The notes beneath the pieces were generated by a model. It saw only the letters and a list, made by a program, of their open reading frames with translations. It searched no databases and was not told the DNA's origin. Position numbers and translations under genes: made by a program. Positions 1 through 7,273 of a stretch of 8,535 bases of DNA are shown in pieces (positions within the stretch are counted from its first letter, which is position 1; each line of letters starts with the position of its first letter). This stretch comes from Sulfurimonas sp. (GTDB taxonomy: Bacteria; Campylobacterota; Campylobacteria; Campylobacterales; Sulfurimonadaceae). The DNA is taken from contig WFPU01000023.1 of assembly GCA_015487435.1 (NCBI GenBank), forward strand, positions 1-8,535. The letters are read 5' to 3'.

Positions 1-110
1 AATGGATAGAAGTTTATTATAACCGCCAAAGAATGCATAGTTCAAATAATAATTTGTCACCTGTCGAGTTTGAAGAAAAAATGATGTTACAGGTTGAAAC
101 AGCAGCTTAG
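1..110 (+). CDS. IS3-family transposase OrfB, C-terminal end (partial)
   Basis: An open frame enters from the left edge (first full codon at 3) and ends at TAG 108-110. The visible residues begin WIEVYYNRQRMHSS and continue with LSPVEFEE. This matches the end of the integrase-core (rve) domain of IS3-family OrfB proteins, which conserve a YN..R.H..L...SP..FE pattern just before the C-terminus. The catalytic DDE residues would lie upstream, outside the window, so activity cannot be judged. It is the only coding sequence on the plus strand and converges on the SNF2 gene. Family assignment is by motif recognition and is fairly secure despite the short length. Confidence 0.85.
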   Translation, partial: WIEVYYNRQRMHSSNNNLSPVEFEEKMMLQVETAA

Positions 111-146
111 AATGTTTATGGATTAGTATGATATAGGGTTGACACA
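1..146 (+). mobile_element. Right end of an IS3-family insertion sequence (partial)
   Basis: The window opens inside an IS3-family element. It holds the last 35 codons of the transposase and a short tail of about 36 bp. The probable right terminus is GGGTTGACACA, ending at 146; read inward on the minus strand it begins TGTGTCAACCC, and IS3-family ends normally start with TG. The left end and any target duplication lie outside the window, so the exact boundary (146, or up to 149) is inferred. The element ends within about 5 bp of the stop codon of the SNF2 gene, so that gene's native downstream region and terminator are not present. Confidence 0.6.
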
Positions 147-151
147 TCAAT

Positions 152-3100
152 TTACCCTTGAAACACATTTTTTATAGTATCTACATCCATATCTTTGAGC
201 CAACTCTCACCAATATTGACACTTAAATTAGAGAGTTCTTTTTTCGCTTGAATCATTTTATCTATCTTTTCCTCAAAGCTATTTTTTGTGATAAATCTAT
301 GGACAGTTACTTTTTTTGTTTGTCCTATTCTGTAGGCTCTATCTGTTGCTTGGTTTTCAACGGCAGGGTTAAACCAAAGATCGTAGTGGATAACATGATT
401 AGCTGCTGTAAGATTGAGCCCTGTTCCTCCTGCTTTTAATGAGAGGATAAAAATTTTATGTCGTTTATCTGTCTGAAACTTTTCAACCGCTTCTTCTCTT
501 TGCTTTTTACTCATATCTCCCTTGAGATAGAGTGGTACAGTATAGAGTTCTTCTTGAATGAGCTTAGTTAATATTGCACCCATTTCGACATACTGTGTGA
601 AGATAAGAACTTTCTCATCTTTTTGCATGATGGTATCAAGGAGTTCAAGAAGGAGTTGTGTTTTCCCTGAAAGTTCTTTTTTAAGAGGACTCGTTTTATC
701 AAAGTTTCTTGGATGGTTACAGATTTGCTTGAGTGAGATGATAAGTTTAAAGATTAAACCTTTGGATTCTCCCACTTCTAGTTGTTGCATCGTCTCATCC
801 ACAACACTTTTATAAAGACTTGCTTGTTCTTTTGTCATCGTTGCATACTCATCAATCACGATTTTATCTGGAAGGTCATTAATGATACTCTTGTCAGTTT
901 TTAGTCGGCGAAGCATAAAAGGAGCAGTAATCTGTTTGAGTTTTTTTATCTTTGCTCTATCTTTGTTTATCTCAATATCTTGTGCATAGTTTTTAGTAAA
1001 ATCTTTGAGTGTCTTGAGGTACTTTGGCATAGTAAAATCAAAAAGACTCCAAAGTTCACTGAGGTTATTTTCTACTGGTGTTCCACTGAGAGCTATTTTA
1101 TATTTAGCTTTGAAAGATTTCAGGGTTTTTGCGATGGCTGTATCACTATTTTTTATCTTCTGTGCTTCATCAATAACTAAACAATCAATTCCCTCTTTTT
1201 TCAGTACTTCACTATCTCTTCTTGCGATATCGTAGCTTGTAAGGAGAATATCACTCTTTTCTAGTTGGCGTTTAGTGCCATAGTAAGAGAAGTAGGATAG
1301 TGTAGGTGCAAACTTTTCAATCTCTTTTTCCCAGTTACTCAGTAGCGATGTTGGGACAACGACAACAATTCTCTTTTTAATGTAGCCATTCTCTTTGAGA
1401 TAGAGAAGTGTAGTGATGGCTTGAATCGTTTTACCAAGTCCCATATCGTCAGCAAGGATAGTTCCAAAGCCATTTAAAAGATTGTTAATATTCCACTCAA
1501 ATCCTCTTTGTTGGTACTCTCTGAGATTGGCTTGAAGAGAATCTGGTGGAGTAATATCTTTTACTTGTAACATCTGCTCAAAAAAGGCATCTAAATCTAT
1601 ATCAAACTCTGCATCGCCACTGAGTTTAGCTTGAAGGATATCAAATTTATTGAGTTTTGTTTTACGATTAATCTGTGCAAAGAGTGCTTTTGCTTCCTCT
1701 GCACTCATTACCACAAAGCTATCTTTAAAGGCTATCAACTCTCCTGCATTTTTTAAGAGTTTTTCAAACTCTGCCACACTAATAGATGCTTCACCAATAG
1801 CAATTTGCCAATCATACTCAAGCATTCCATCAAGTGTAAAGAATGATTGGAGACTTTTTGAGCCATTATTTTTTACTTTAAGGGAGAGTTTTGGTTTGAG
1901 GAGGTTTTTTAACTCTTTTGGCAGGATAACATCAACACCAAGATTGGAGATAATAGTGGCTGTTCGTAGTAAAAATTCTTCTAATATCTCTTGTGAGAGG
2001 GCAATGCTCTTTTTTTGAAGTAGCAATGTGATTTGAGGAAGAAAAGCTTGTAAAAAAGAGATGAAACGCAGTATGGGAATCTTATGAAAATGCTCTAAGC
2101 TCTCTTTGAGTGGATAGTGTGTTTGTGACTCTTGTACCTCTAAAGAGAGTTTGTATTGTGGATTTGAAGTCTCTTCTTTGTTGATAAAGAGAGTATATCG
2201 GTACTGACTCTGTATAATCTCAAATACAGAAAAATAGTTATGGATACTTGACGCGATATTTTCATCTTCAAATTGTGTCACTTGATAACTTTTTGCTTCA
2301 AAAAATGTCAAAGAAATTTCAGGAGGGTTATTTTTATGTTTTTTATGCATAAAGTGAAACTCTGGAATGATGTCACTGAGTATAAGGGAGAGAAGAAGCT
2401 CTGTTTGAGACTTTTGAGTAAGTGCTTTTTTGCTAAAGGTTACCATGAGTGGAGCAATCTGAGTGAGTTGTGCAACTTGCTCCTTTATGACTTCTAGTGA
2501 GAGGAGTGGTTTATACACTACTTTAAAAAACTTTTTGGATTCATAAACGGAAGGGATGAAAGCACTCTTTTGCAAGAGGATATAACAAATGCGATAGAGA
2601 TAAAAAAAGTATCGGTAGAGATTGCTCCCTTGTTCGTCTTCAAATGAGATAAAGAGCCTAAAGAGGTTTAAAGAACTCATAGTAATTGTTTTATCTTTAT
2701 GTGTTGTAAGGTAAGGTTTAAACGCACTAAGAACATCTTGTAAAAGAAACAACTCAGAACTGATAGTAAATTGAGTATGACTAAAATCTTCTTGCATATC
2801 TATAGATATCTCTGCTTCTTGGAGTACTCTTTGCATGATATTTATAGCTTCATTATGCACAGAAGAGACGATAAGAGGTAACTCTTTAGCCGTTTTTTTA
2901 TAAAACTCGTCTAAAACCTCTTTATAATCAATCGGAGCAAACTGAGGATTAGACTCTAAAAGAGAGAGTATAAAGTTCTTTTGGTTTGTGAGTTGTAAAA
3001 GGGTAAATTCGTCTGTATCTGTCATTTTTGGAGAAGACTCTTGCTCTGTTTGATACTCTATTTTTATAGGATAAGGTATGACTAAATCTTTTTGGATGTT

Positions 3101-3595
3101 GTAATGTTTCACAAGGTCTAAACCTCGTAAAGAGAAGAGGATAAAGGGATTTTTGTCTATTTCATTTACCAGTATAAAGTAAAGACCTGCAATATGTTTA
3201 CAAGCATAAGCTCCATAAAAGTCGGGACAAGAACACTGCATATCAAAACCATGAAACAGATTAATCTCATTTTTCTTCAAAAATTTCAACAGTTCGGGTG
3301 AGAGTTTTGCATTCATAATCTCTGCTAAAATTAGCGGATTTTCATTGATATAATTTATGATGAATTGCTTGTCCCCTTTTGCAAATGGAGTGAAATTAAG
3401 TGCTGTTTGATAGAAAGGTTGGTAATTCCCTCTTACCTTTGCTGCAATCTTTTTCTCTTGAAGTTTGATGTCATAGACTTTACCTGTATTTGCGTAACTC
3501 TTGCCACGAGAGAGTCTACCACTATCTGTTTCTTTCTCAATAGCCTTGAGAAATGTTGCACCCCAAATTGTTGTTCCGTATGTTTTTCTTGCCAT
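152..3595 (-). CDS. SWIM zinc-finger SNF2-family DNA helicase/translocase-like ATPase
   Basis: This 1147-residue protein has the usual length and order for bacterial SWIM-SNF2 proteins. A SWIM zinc-binding motif lies near the N-terminus (CSC at 121-123, then C132 and H134). A long, poorly conserved middle region follows. The SF2 helicase core is complete: Walker A DDMGLGKT with K722, Walker B DEAQ at 809-812, SGTP at 837-840, VLIFTQY near 990-1005, and motif VI QATDRAYRIGQ at 1082-1092. SNF2 proteins use ATP to translocate on double-stranded DNA and remodel protein-DNA complexes. Bacterial members occur in transcription, repair and several phage-defence loci, and the specific role here is unknown. 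The ATG follows the stop of the upstream gene by 8 bp (TAGGTAAAAAG before ATG), so the two are probably cotranscribed. The C-terminus (GESWL near the end) looks intact. An IS3-family element abuts the stop codon. Confidence 0.95.
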   Translation of the reverse strand: MARKTYGTTIWGATFLKAIEKETDSGRLSRGKSYANTGKVYDIKLQEKKIAAKVRGNYQPFYQTALNFTPFAKGDKQFIINYINENPLILAEIMNAKLSPELLKFLKKNEINLFHGFDMQCSCPDFYGAYACKHIAGLYFILVNEIDKNPFILFSLRGLDLVKHYNIQKDLVIPYPIKIEYQTEQESSPKMTDTDEFTLLQLTNQKNFILSLLESNPQFAPIDYKEVLDEFYKKTAKELPLIVSSVHNEAINIMQRVLQEAEISIDMQEDFSHTQFTISSELFLLQDVLSAFKPYLTTHKDKTITMSSLNLFRLFISFEDEQGSNLYRYFFYLYRICYILLQKSAFIPSVYESKKFFKVVYKPLLSLEVIKEQVAQLTQIAPLMVTFSKKALTQKSQTELLLSLILSDIIPEFHFMHKKHKNNPPEISLTFFEAKSYQVTQFEDENIASSIHNYFSVFEIIQSQYRYTLFINKEETSNPQYKLSLEVQESQTHYPLKESLEHFHKIPILRFISFLQAFLPQITLLLQKKSIALSQEILEEFLLRTATIISNLGVDVILPKELKNLLKPKLSLKVKNNGSKSLQSFFTLDGMLEYDWQIAIGEASISVAEFEKLLKNAGELIAFKDSFVVMSAEEAKALFAQINRKTKLNKFDILQAKLSGDAEFDIDLDAFFEQMLQVKDITPPDSLQANLREYQQRGFEWNINNLLNGFGTILADDMGLGKTIQAITTLLYLKENGYIKKRIVVVVPTSLLSNWEKEIEKFAPTLSYFSYYGTKRQLEKSDILLTSYDIARRDSEVLKKEGIDCLVIDEAQKIKNSDTAIAKTLKSFKAKYKIALSGTPVENNLSELWSLFDFTMPKYLKTLKDFTKNYAQDIEINKDRAKIKKLKQITAPFMLRRLKTDKSIINDLPDKIVIDEYATMTKEQASLYKSVVDETMQQLEVGESKGLIFKLIISLKQICNHPRNFDKTSPLKKELSGKTQLLLELLDTIMQKDEKVLIFTQYVEMGAILTKLIQEELYTVPLYLKGDMSKKQREEAVEKFQTDKRHKIFILSLKAGGTGLNLTAANHVIHYDLWFNPAVENQATDRAYRIGQTKKVTVHRFITKNSFEEKIDKMIQAKKELSNLSVNIGESWLKDMDVDTIKNVFQG

Positions 3596-3603
3596 CTTTT
3601 TAC

Positions 3604-4185
3604 CTATAAAATATCAGTGTGGGAATCCTTGAGGAGATCACCATTATTTTTGAGCCACTCTTCGTACTCTAACTTTTTTTCTTTTATAATGTCTGCATCA
3701 ATATCCATGTTGATAGATAAATTCTCATAATAAACTCTCCATTTTATCCCTTCCATAGTGATGAGACCTGCAGTTTTTGGATTGAGCTTGAGAACTTTTG
3801 CAAATTGCAATTTATTTTCATTATCTTTAAAAGAGACAATATCCCCAACGCGAAGGGCACTCTTTTTTACTCCAAATTTTTTGTTTGATTGAATGGAAGT
3901 ATCAACATCATCTATGTTGATAGAAGAGTAATGTACTCTCCATTTTTCACCACTTTCTGTATTTTCTACTTCACAACGGGTTGGTGAGCATTTTTGTACT
4001 ATAGCTCGTTGTAGTCTATTGGTAGTATTATCAAACCAAGTAATCTCTTGTCCAACAGTGAGTGATTTTTTCACTTTTTCTAGTTTTTGAGGATTTCTTA
4101 ATTCATCGCCTATCGCAGCACCTAAGCGATATAAATCAAAGAGAGATGCTTCTTCTAGTTCTTGTAATATTTTTGTAAAATCCAT
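3604..4185 (-). CDS. Uncharacterised protein with two SH3-like/KOW-like repeats
   Basis: This 193-residue protein is of unknown function. It has a helical N-terminus (about 1-41, including ASLFDLYRLGAAIGDELRN) followed by two copies of a module of about 50 residues. Copy 1 (about 42-91) runs from LTVGQEITWFD to GEKWRVHYSSINID. Copy 2 (about 111-160) runs from LRVGDIVSFKD to GIKWRVYYENLSINMD. The pattern VGxxVxFxD...G.KWRVxY resembles the small beta-barrel modules found at the end of SprT-like proteins and in other SH3/KOW-type nucleic-acid-binding domains; this is similarity by eye. The C-terminal tail is charged. There is no signal peptide or membrane segment, so it should be cytoplasmic. 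A GAGGA ribosome binding site 6 bp before the ATG supports the start. It sits 8 bp ahead of the SNF2 gene, so it may load or tether that ATPase; this is inference. Confidence 0.85.
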   Translation of the reverse strand: MDFTKILQELEEASLFDLYRLGAAIGDELRNPQKLEKVKKSLTVGQEITWFDNTTNRLQRAIVQKCSPTRCEVENTESGEKWRVHYSSINIDDVDTSIQSNKKFGVKKSALRVGDIVSFKDNENKLQFAKVLKLNPKTAGLITMEGIKWRVYYENLSINMDIDADIIKEKKLEYEEWLKNNGDLLKDSHTDIL

Positions 4186-4217
4186 TTTTAGTCCTCATAT
4201 GAAATTGCTAAAATAAG

Positions 4218-4223
4218 ACTATA
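4218..4223 (-). promoter_or_regulatory. Possible -10 element for the SH3-repeat / SNF2 operon
   Basis: The hexamer TATAGT on the minus strand lies 32 bp before the ATG at 4185. It follows an A-rich stretch in the 131-bp gap upstream of the operon. No good -35 is seen at 16-18 bp, which is common for the main sigma factor of Campylobacterota. This is a weak call. Confidence 0.3.
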
Positions 4224-4239
4224 TTTTTTGAGTATTCTT

Positions 4240-4256
4240 TTTCTATTCAATAGAAA
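4240..4256. promoter_or_regulatory. 17-bp perfect palindrome, candidate operator
   Basis: TTTCTATT C AATAGAAA has perfect 8-bp arms around a single central base. Its centre is about 25-30 bp upstream of the candidate -10 at 4218-4223, so it would overlap the -35 region of the operon promoter. That position and symmetry fit binding by a dimeric repressor. It lacks a following T-run, so it is unlikely to be a terminator. No regulator gene is visible nearby, and chance is possible in such AT-rich DNA. Confidence 0.35.
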
Positions 4257-4281
4257 GTCTTTAAACACCTGGAAGATAAGC

Positions 4282-4309
4282 CAAAACTATTTAACATTTT
4301 AATAATAGT
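4282..4309 (-). terminator. Weak AT-rich hairpin after the ATPase gene
   Basis: On the minus strand ACTAT and ATAGT arms enclose a partly pairing TTAA...TTAA core and are followed by TTTT. It begins about 8 bp past the ATPase stop codon. The stem contains almost no G-C pairs, so it may be only a leaky terminator or none at all. Confidence 0.2.
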
Positions 4310-4316
4310 CTCAAAT

Positions 4317-5459
4317 CTAAGTTTTTTTATCCATAGGAATCATCAACTTCCCATCAAGTGAAACCATGGTATCGTCATCTTGTTGCAATAATATTTTTAA
4401 AAATATATCTACTATCTTATAGTGTCCTTTTTCTACTTTTTTGATAATACCCATATCTTCTAAGGATACATGAGTATTGTAAAGTGTAGCAGATGCAATA
4501 TTTGATTTTTTTTCATTTGCTATATTATAAATCACTTCAAAGTGATGTTTTTTACTTTTAAGTTTAGAAATAATCTCATCAAGATATGCCCTGTTTTCTA
4601 TCACCCTAAAACTAATGGCATCAAGACAGGAATTTATATCTATTTTTTTCTTTTCAAGAGTGGCATTAATATATAAAGTTTGTAATACTTTAGCACTGTA
4701 TTCAGGGTGTCCTTCTAAAAAGCAAATAGTTTTATATAGGCTCTCTTTGTCATAAACTATTTTTTTACTATCAAATTGTTGAAGAGTATATTCAAAGAGT
4801 TCATCTACGTCTAAACCTTCTAGTTGAATTACACTTGAAAAATGAAAAAATGGAGAGGACTTATTTTCAAATATATTTGTCATAATAGTTTCAAGACTTC
4901 CTAAAAAAACATAAGTGATGTTTTGATGATGTTGGGCAATGGATCGTAATACCTCAAGTATATTTTGATCATGAAGTTTAGTAATATCTTGAAATTCATC
5001 AAATATTACTTTAATATTTATACCTCTTGAAGAAGCTATAGTATCTACTAAATCTAGAGAGTGAATAAAAAGTTCAACAGGGTCCCTTTCTTTACTTAAC
5101 ATGTCAATTGTAACTTCTGCAACATCAGGTATGGAAAGAGTTTTTATAGATTGTAATAAATTAAGGAGTGAGTTTTTTGCTTGATTGATAAAGTTTTTTA
5201 TTTTAACAAATTCATATGCTTTATTGACTATTTGGTTTGATAATGTTTCTAAAGAGTGATGAAGTCTGATATCTATATAAACATACTCATATTTTTTCTC
5301 ATAATCAAAGATTTGCTTTACCAATGAAGTTTTACCAAATCGTCTTGGTGCTTTTATCATAATATGTTGGTTGTTATCAAGATATGCCTTAAAGAGTGGA
5401 AGATGTTTTTTTCTATCAATAAAATCTTTTCCTGTGACAGGTGAACCACTTTTAAACAT
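4317..5459 (-). CDS. Archaeal-type AAA/STAND-like ATPase with C-terminal winged-helix region
   Basis: This is a 380-residue P-loop ATPase. The N-terminal signature GSPVTGKDFIDRKKHL leads into Walker A APRRFGKTSL (37-46, K43). Walker B VIFDEFQD lies at 151-158, a sensor-like FLGS at 185-188, and the EGHP motif at 249-252 that is typical of archaeal ATPases and STAND NTPases. The last 80 residues look like a winged helix (SATLYNTHVSLEDMGIIKK), as in the ATPase_2-type family. Members are ATP-driven molecular switches, mostly of unknown biological role. The start is ATG at 5459: AGGAG lies 7 bp upstream, whereas the longer frame would start at a TTG (5489) that overlaps the predicted -10 box. The gene has its own promoter and is 131 bp upstream of the SH3-repeat/SNF2 pair on the same strand, so a functional link is possible but unproven. 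Confidence 0.88.
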   Translation of the reverse strand: MFKSGSPVTGKDFIDRKKHLPLFKAYLDNNQHIMIKAPRRFGKTSLVKQIFDYEKKYEYVYIDIRLHHSLETLSNQIVNKAYEFVKIKNFINQAKNSLLNLLQSIKTLSIPDVAEVTIDMLSKERDPVELFIHSLDLVDTIASSRGINIKVIFDEFQDITKLHDQNILEVLRSIAQHHQNITYVFLGSLETIMTNIFENKSSPFFHFSSVIQLEGLDVDELFEYTLQQFDSKKIVYDKESLYKTICFLEGHPEYSAKVLQTLYINATLEKKKIDINSCLDAISFRVIENRAYLDEIISKLKSKKHHFEVIYNIANEKKSNIASATLYNTHVSLEDMGIIKKVEKGHYKIVDIFLKILLQQDDDTMVSLDGKLMIPMDKKT

Positions 5460-5466
5460 AACTTTT

Positions 5467-5471
5467 CTCCT
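5467..5471 (-). promoter_or_regulatory. Shine-Dalgarno AGGAG of the ATPase gene
   Basis: AGGAG on the minus strand is 7 bp from the ATG at 5459. It decides the start in favour of 5459 over the in-frame TTG at 5489, which has no ribosome binding site. Confidence 0.8.
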
Positions 5472-5488
5472 AATTATAAATGAATACA

Positions 5489-5494
5489 ATTATA
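5489..5494 (-). promoter_or_regulatory. Probable -10 element (TATAAT) of the ATPase gene
   Basis: A consensus TATAAT, preceded by TGT, lies 29 bp before the ATG, giving a short leader that carries the AGGAG site. Upstream is a very AT-rich run with an imperfect inverted repeat (ATATATA, GAAATTT, TATATAT on the minus strand). No -35 consensus is seen, as expected for many Campylobacterota promoters. Nothing else was found between here and about 5601. Confidence 0.5.
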
Positions 5495-5601
5495 ACATGT
5501 ATATATAAAATTTCTATATATGTTTTATCTATATAAGGTTTTGATTGATATACCTTGCTCAATATAGTTCAGGATAATTCCTCTTTTATATAGTTACTAG
5601 T

Positions 5602-5813
5602 TGTCAAGTTTCACCACATTATACCATTCCAAAAGCAATATATTGAAACACATCTGGTAAAATCTTAAATATTTCAGGCTTCGTTTGAAACCAACTTTGA
5701 ACTGCCTCAAATGGAGTTCTAACTTTTAATTCTTTCATTTGTTTTTCCATCTTGATATGAGATAGATAAGTGTAGCACCATAAAATAGTGCAAAAACTAG
5801 CTTGTTTGAAAGG
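5602..5813 (-). pseudogene. IS481-family transposase, C-terminal remnant with element end
   Basis: An open frame on the minus strand ends at TAA 5619-5621 and reads back to an in-frame TAA just above 5813. It contains ELKVRTPFEAVQSWF followed by KPEIFK. This matches the conserved tail of IS481-family transposases (KTPxEAxxxW...KPExF after the catalytic E). The adjacent TGTCAAGTTTCACCACATT at 5602-5620 looks like the terminal repeat of such an element. Upstream of about 5740 the similarity seems to move into another frame (an open frame ends at 5735-5737), which suggests an indel. The catalytic core is missing. The N-terminal part of probably the same gene lies at 8198-8476, beyond an IS256 insertion. 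Family call is by recognition, without a search. Confidence 0.6.
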
Positions 5814-5865
5814 TTAAATATTTCGCCAATGCAATTTCAGAATCTTTTCACAAAACACTCAAAAA

Positions 5866-5957
5866 GTGAAAGGTAAAAAGTGAAAATAGTGGAAGGCAGT
5901 TTGTGAAATCAGTGGAAGGCTAAAAGTTAAAGAGGTGGAAGAATTTTTGTTCAACTG
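5866..5957. repeat. Four degenerate 23-bp tandem repeats
   Basis: Units begin at 5866, 5889, 5912 and 5935, exactly 23 bp apart. They start GTGAAAGG, GTGGAAGGC, GTGGAAGGC and GTGGAAG, and each has a GT at unit positions 15-16, followed by GAAA, GAAA, TAAA and TCAA. The array occupies the place where the middle of the IS481 transposase should be. Its right end overlaps the IS256 target site, so it may be a minisatellite present before that insertion. Divergence between units is high and no function is evident. Confidence 0.5.
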
Positions 5958-5959
5958 GT
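5952..5959. repeat. 8-bp target-site duplication of the IS256 element, left copy
   Basis: CAACTGGT directly precedes the left terminal repeat and recurs directly after the right one at 8198-8205. IS256-family elements make 8- or 9-bp duplications, so this fixes the element's ends. Confidence 0.9.
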
Positions 5960-5984
5960 GAGACCGTAAAAAATTCTGTGTCAG
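5960..5984 (+). repeat. IS256 left terminal inverted repeat
   Basis: The repeat begins GAGACCGT and ends AAAATTCTGTGTCAG. Its inner 15 bp are identical to the right-end repeat read from the other strand. It lies downstream of the transposase stop codon. Confidence 0.88.
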
Positions 5985-6004
5985 CTACCAAAAGTAACAC
6001 CTAG

Positions 6005-7228
6005 TTACAGCTCTAAGTACTCATCCAGTCTGCCTTCAAAAAAGATGGCTAATTGAGAGATTGTTTGACTCCAATTGTGTACTGGCTGAGTCCATTTTTC
6101 TTTTGCATTCTGTATACCCATATAGAGTAATTTTAGTAGTGAATCTTTATTTGGGAAAGCTCCTTTTGTTTTTGTAAGTTTACGAAATTGTCTATGTACT
6201 GATTCAATAATATTTGTAGTGTACATAATCTTTCTTATTGGATAGGGATACTTAAAATAGTGAGATAGATTTTCCCATTTACTATTCCAAGAGTTTAGAA
6301 CTATAGGGTACTTTTTACCCCATTTTTCATCAAGTTTAAGAAGTTCATCTTCAGCAATCTCTTTACTTGTAGCTTGATATACAGGTTTTAAATCTTTCAT
6401 AAACTCTTTTTGATCCATAGAAGATACATACTTTAAAGAGTTTCTGATTTGATGCACTATACAGAGCTGTACTTCTGTTTTTGGAAAGATACTTTTGATG
6501 GCTTCAGGAAAACCATTGAGTCCATCTACACTTGCAATTAGTATATCTTTTACACCTCTGTTTTGAAGTTTTGTAAGTACCCCTAGCCAGAAGTTAGCAC
6601 CTTCACTTTCCCCTATATATAGCCCTAAAACATCCTTCTTACCATCTTTATCCATCCCAAGGACTGTATAGACTGCTTTAGTATCATACTTACCAGCATC
6701 TTTAATTTTATAGTGAATAGCATCTAACCAAACAAAGGTGTATATTGGCTCTAGTGGTCTTTCCTGCCACTCTTTGACTTTACTAATTATCTTGTCAGTA
6801 ATATTACTGATAGTGCCTTTAGAAAGCTCTATTTTATACATATCTTCTATATGTTTAGATATATCAGCATAACTCAATCCAAGGGAATACATAGACAAAA
6901 CTTTCTCTTCAATGTCATCTGTTAAATGTGTCTGATTTCTCTTTACTAATTGTGGCTCAAATGTGCCTGCTCTATCTCTTGGAGTATCAAGAATAAAACT
7001 ACCACCCTCTGATTTTATTGTTTTAGCAGATGTACCATTCTTTCTATTTTTATTGCCTGCAAATACTTCTTGTGCAATATGTGATTCCACTTCTGCTTGA
7101 AGTGCAGCTTCTACTAACTGTTTTACCAATGGTGCAAGTACACCATCTTTTCCACTTATACTTTTACCATTCATTATATCTGTTACTGCATCATTAAAAT
7201 CAAAACCTGTATTCTCTAATTTACTCAT
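6005..7228 (-). CDS. IS256-family (mutator-like) transposase
   Basis: This 407-residue protein is full length for the family and cuts and joins the ends of its own element. The catalytic DDE triad is visible: D169 in FVWLDAIHYKIK, D235 in IASVDGLNGFPEAI, and E342 in TTNIIESVHRQFRK. The C/H pair typical of the family is at C256 and H259 (QLCIVHQIRNSLKYV). The N-terminal third (APLVKQLVEAALQAEVESH, NRKNG) is the usual DNA-binding region. No frameshift or stop is seen, so it is probably active. A weak AAGG lies about 10 bp before the ATG. Its natural promoter is now 906 bp further away because the IS5 copy inserted 28 bp upstream of the start. Expression therefore depends on transcription through the IS5 element. 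Confidence 0.95.
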   Translation of the reverse strand: MSKLENTGFDFNDAVTDIMNGKSISGKDGVLAPLVKQLVEAALQAEVESHIAQEVFAGNKNRKNGTSAKTIKSEGGSFILDTPRDRAGTFEPQLVKRNQTHLTDDIEEKVLSMYSLGLSYADISKHIEDMYKIELSKGTISNITDKIISKVKEWQERPLEPIYTFVWLDAIHYKIKDAGKYDTKAVYTVLGMDKDGKKDVLGLYIGESEGANFWLGVLTKLQNRGVKDILIASVDGLNGFPEAIKSIFPKTEVQLCIVHQIRNSLKYVSSMDQKEFMKDLKPVYQATSKEIAEDELLKLDEKWGKKYPIVLNSWNSKWENLSHYFKYPYPIRKIMYTTNIIESVHRQFRKLTKTKGAFPNKDSLLKLLYMGIQNAKEKWTQPVHNWSQTISQLAIFFEGRLDEYLEL

Positions 7229-7255
7229 CTTTTATCAACCTTTTATATCTTTATT

Positions 7256-7272
7256 AGACTTCTTTCATAACC
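7256..7272 (+). repeat. IS5 terminal inverted repeat, left (3' end of tnp)
   Basis: AGACTTCTTTCATAACC is identical to the reverse complement of 8145-8161. The transposase stop codon (7274-7276) lies only 1 bp from its inner edge. Confidence 0.9.
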
Positions 7273-7273
7273 T

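Noticed and set aside
248..2497. Several plus-strand open frames of 63-122 codons opposite the SNF2 gene
   Set aside because: They are antisense shadows of a well-supported gene. They lack ribosome binding sites and show no domain-like sequence.
5460..5489. A 10-residue N-terminal extension of the ATPase starting at TTG 5489
   Set aside because: The TTG overlaps the TATAAT hexamer and has no ribosome binding site. The ATG at 5459 has AGGAG 7 bp upstream and matches the family's usual N-terminus.
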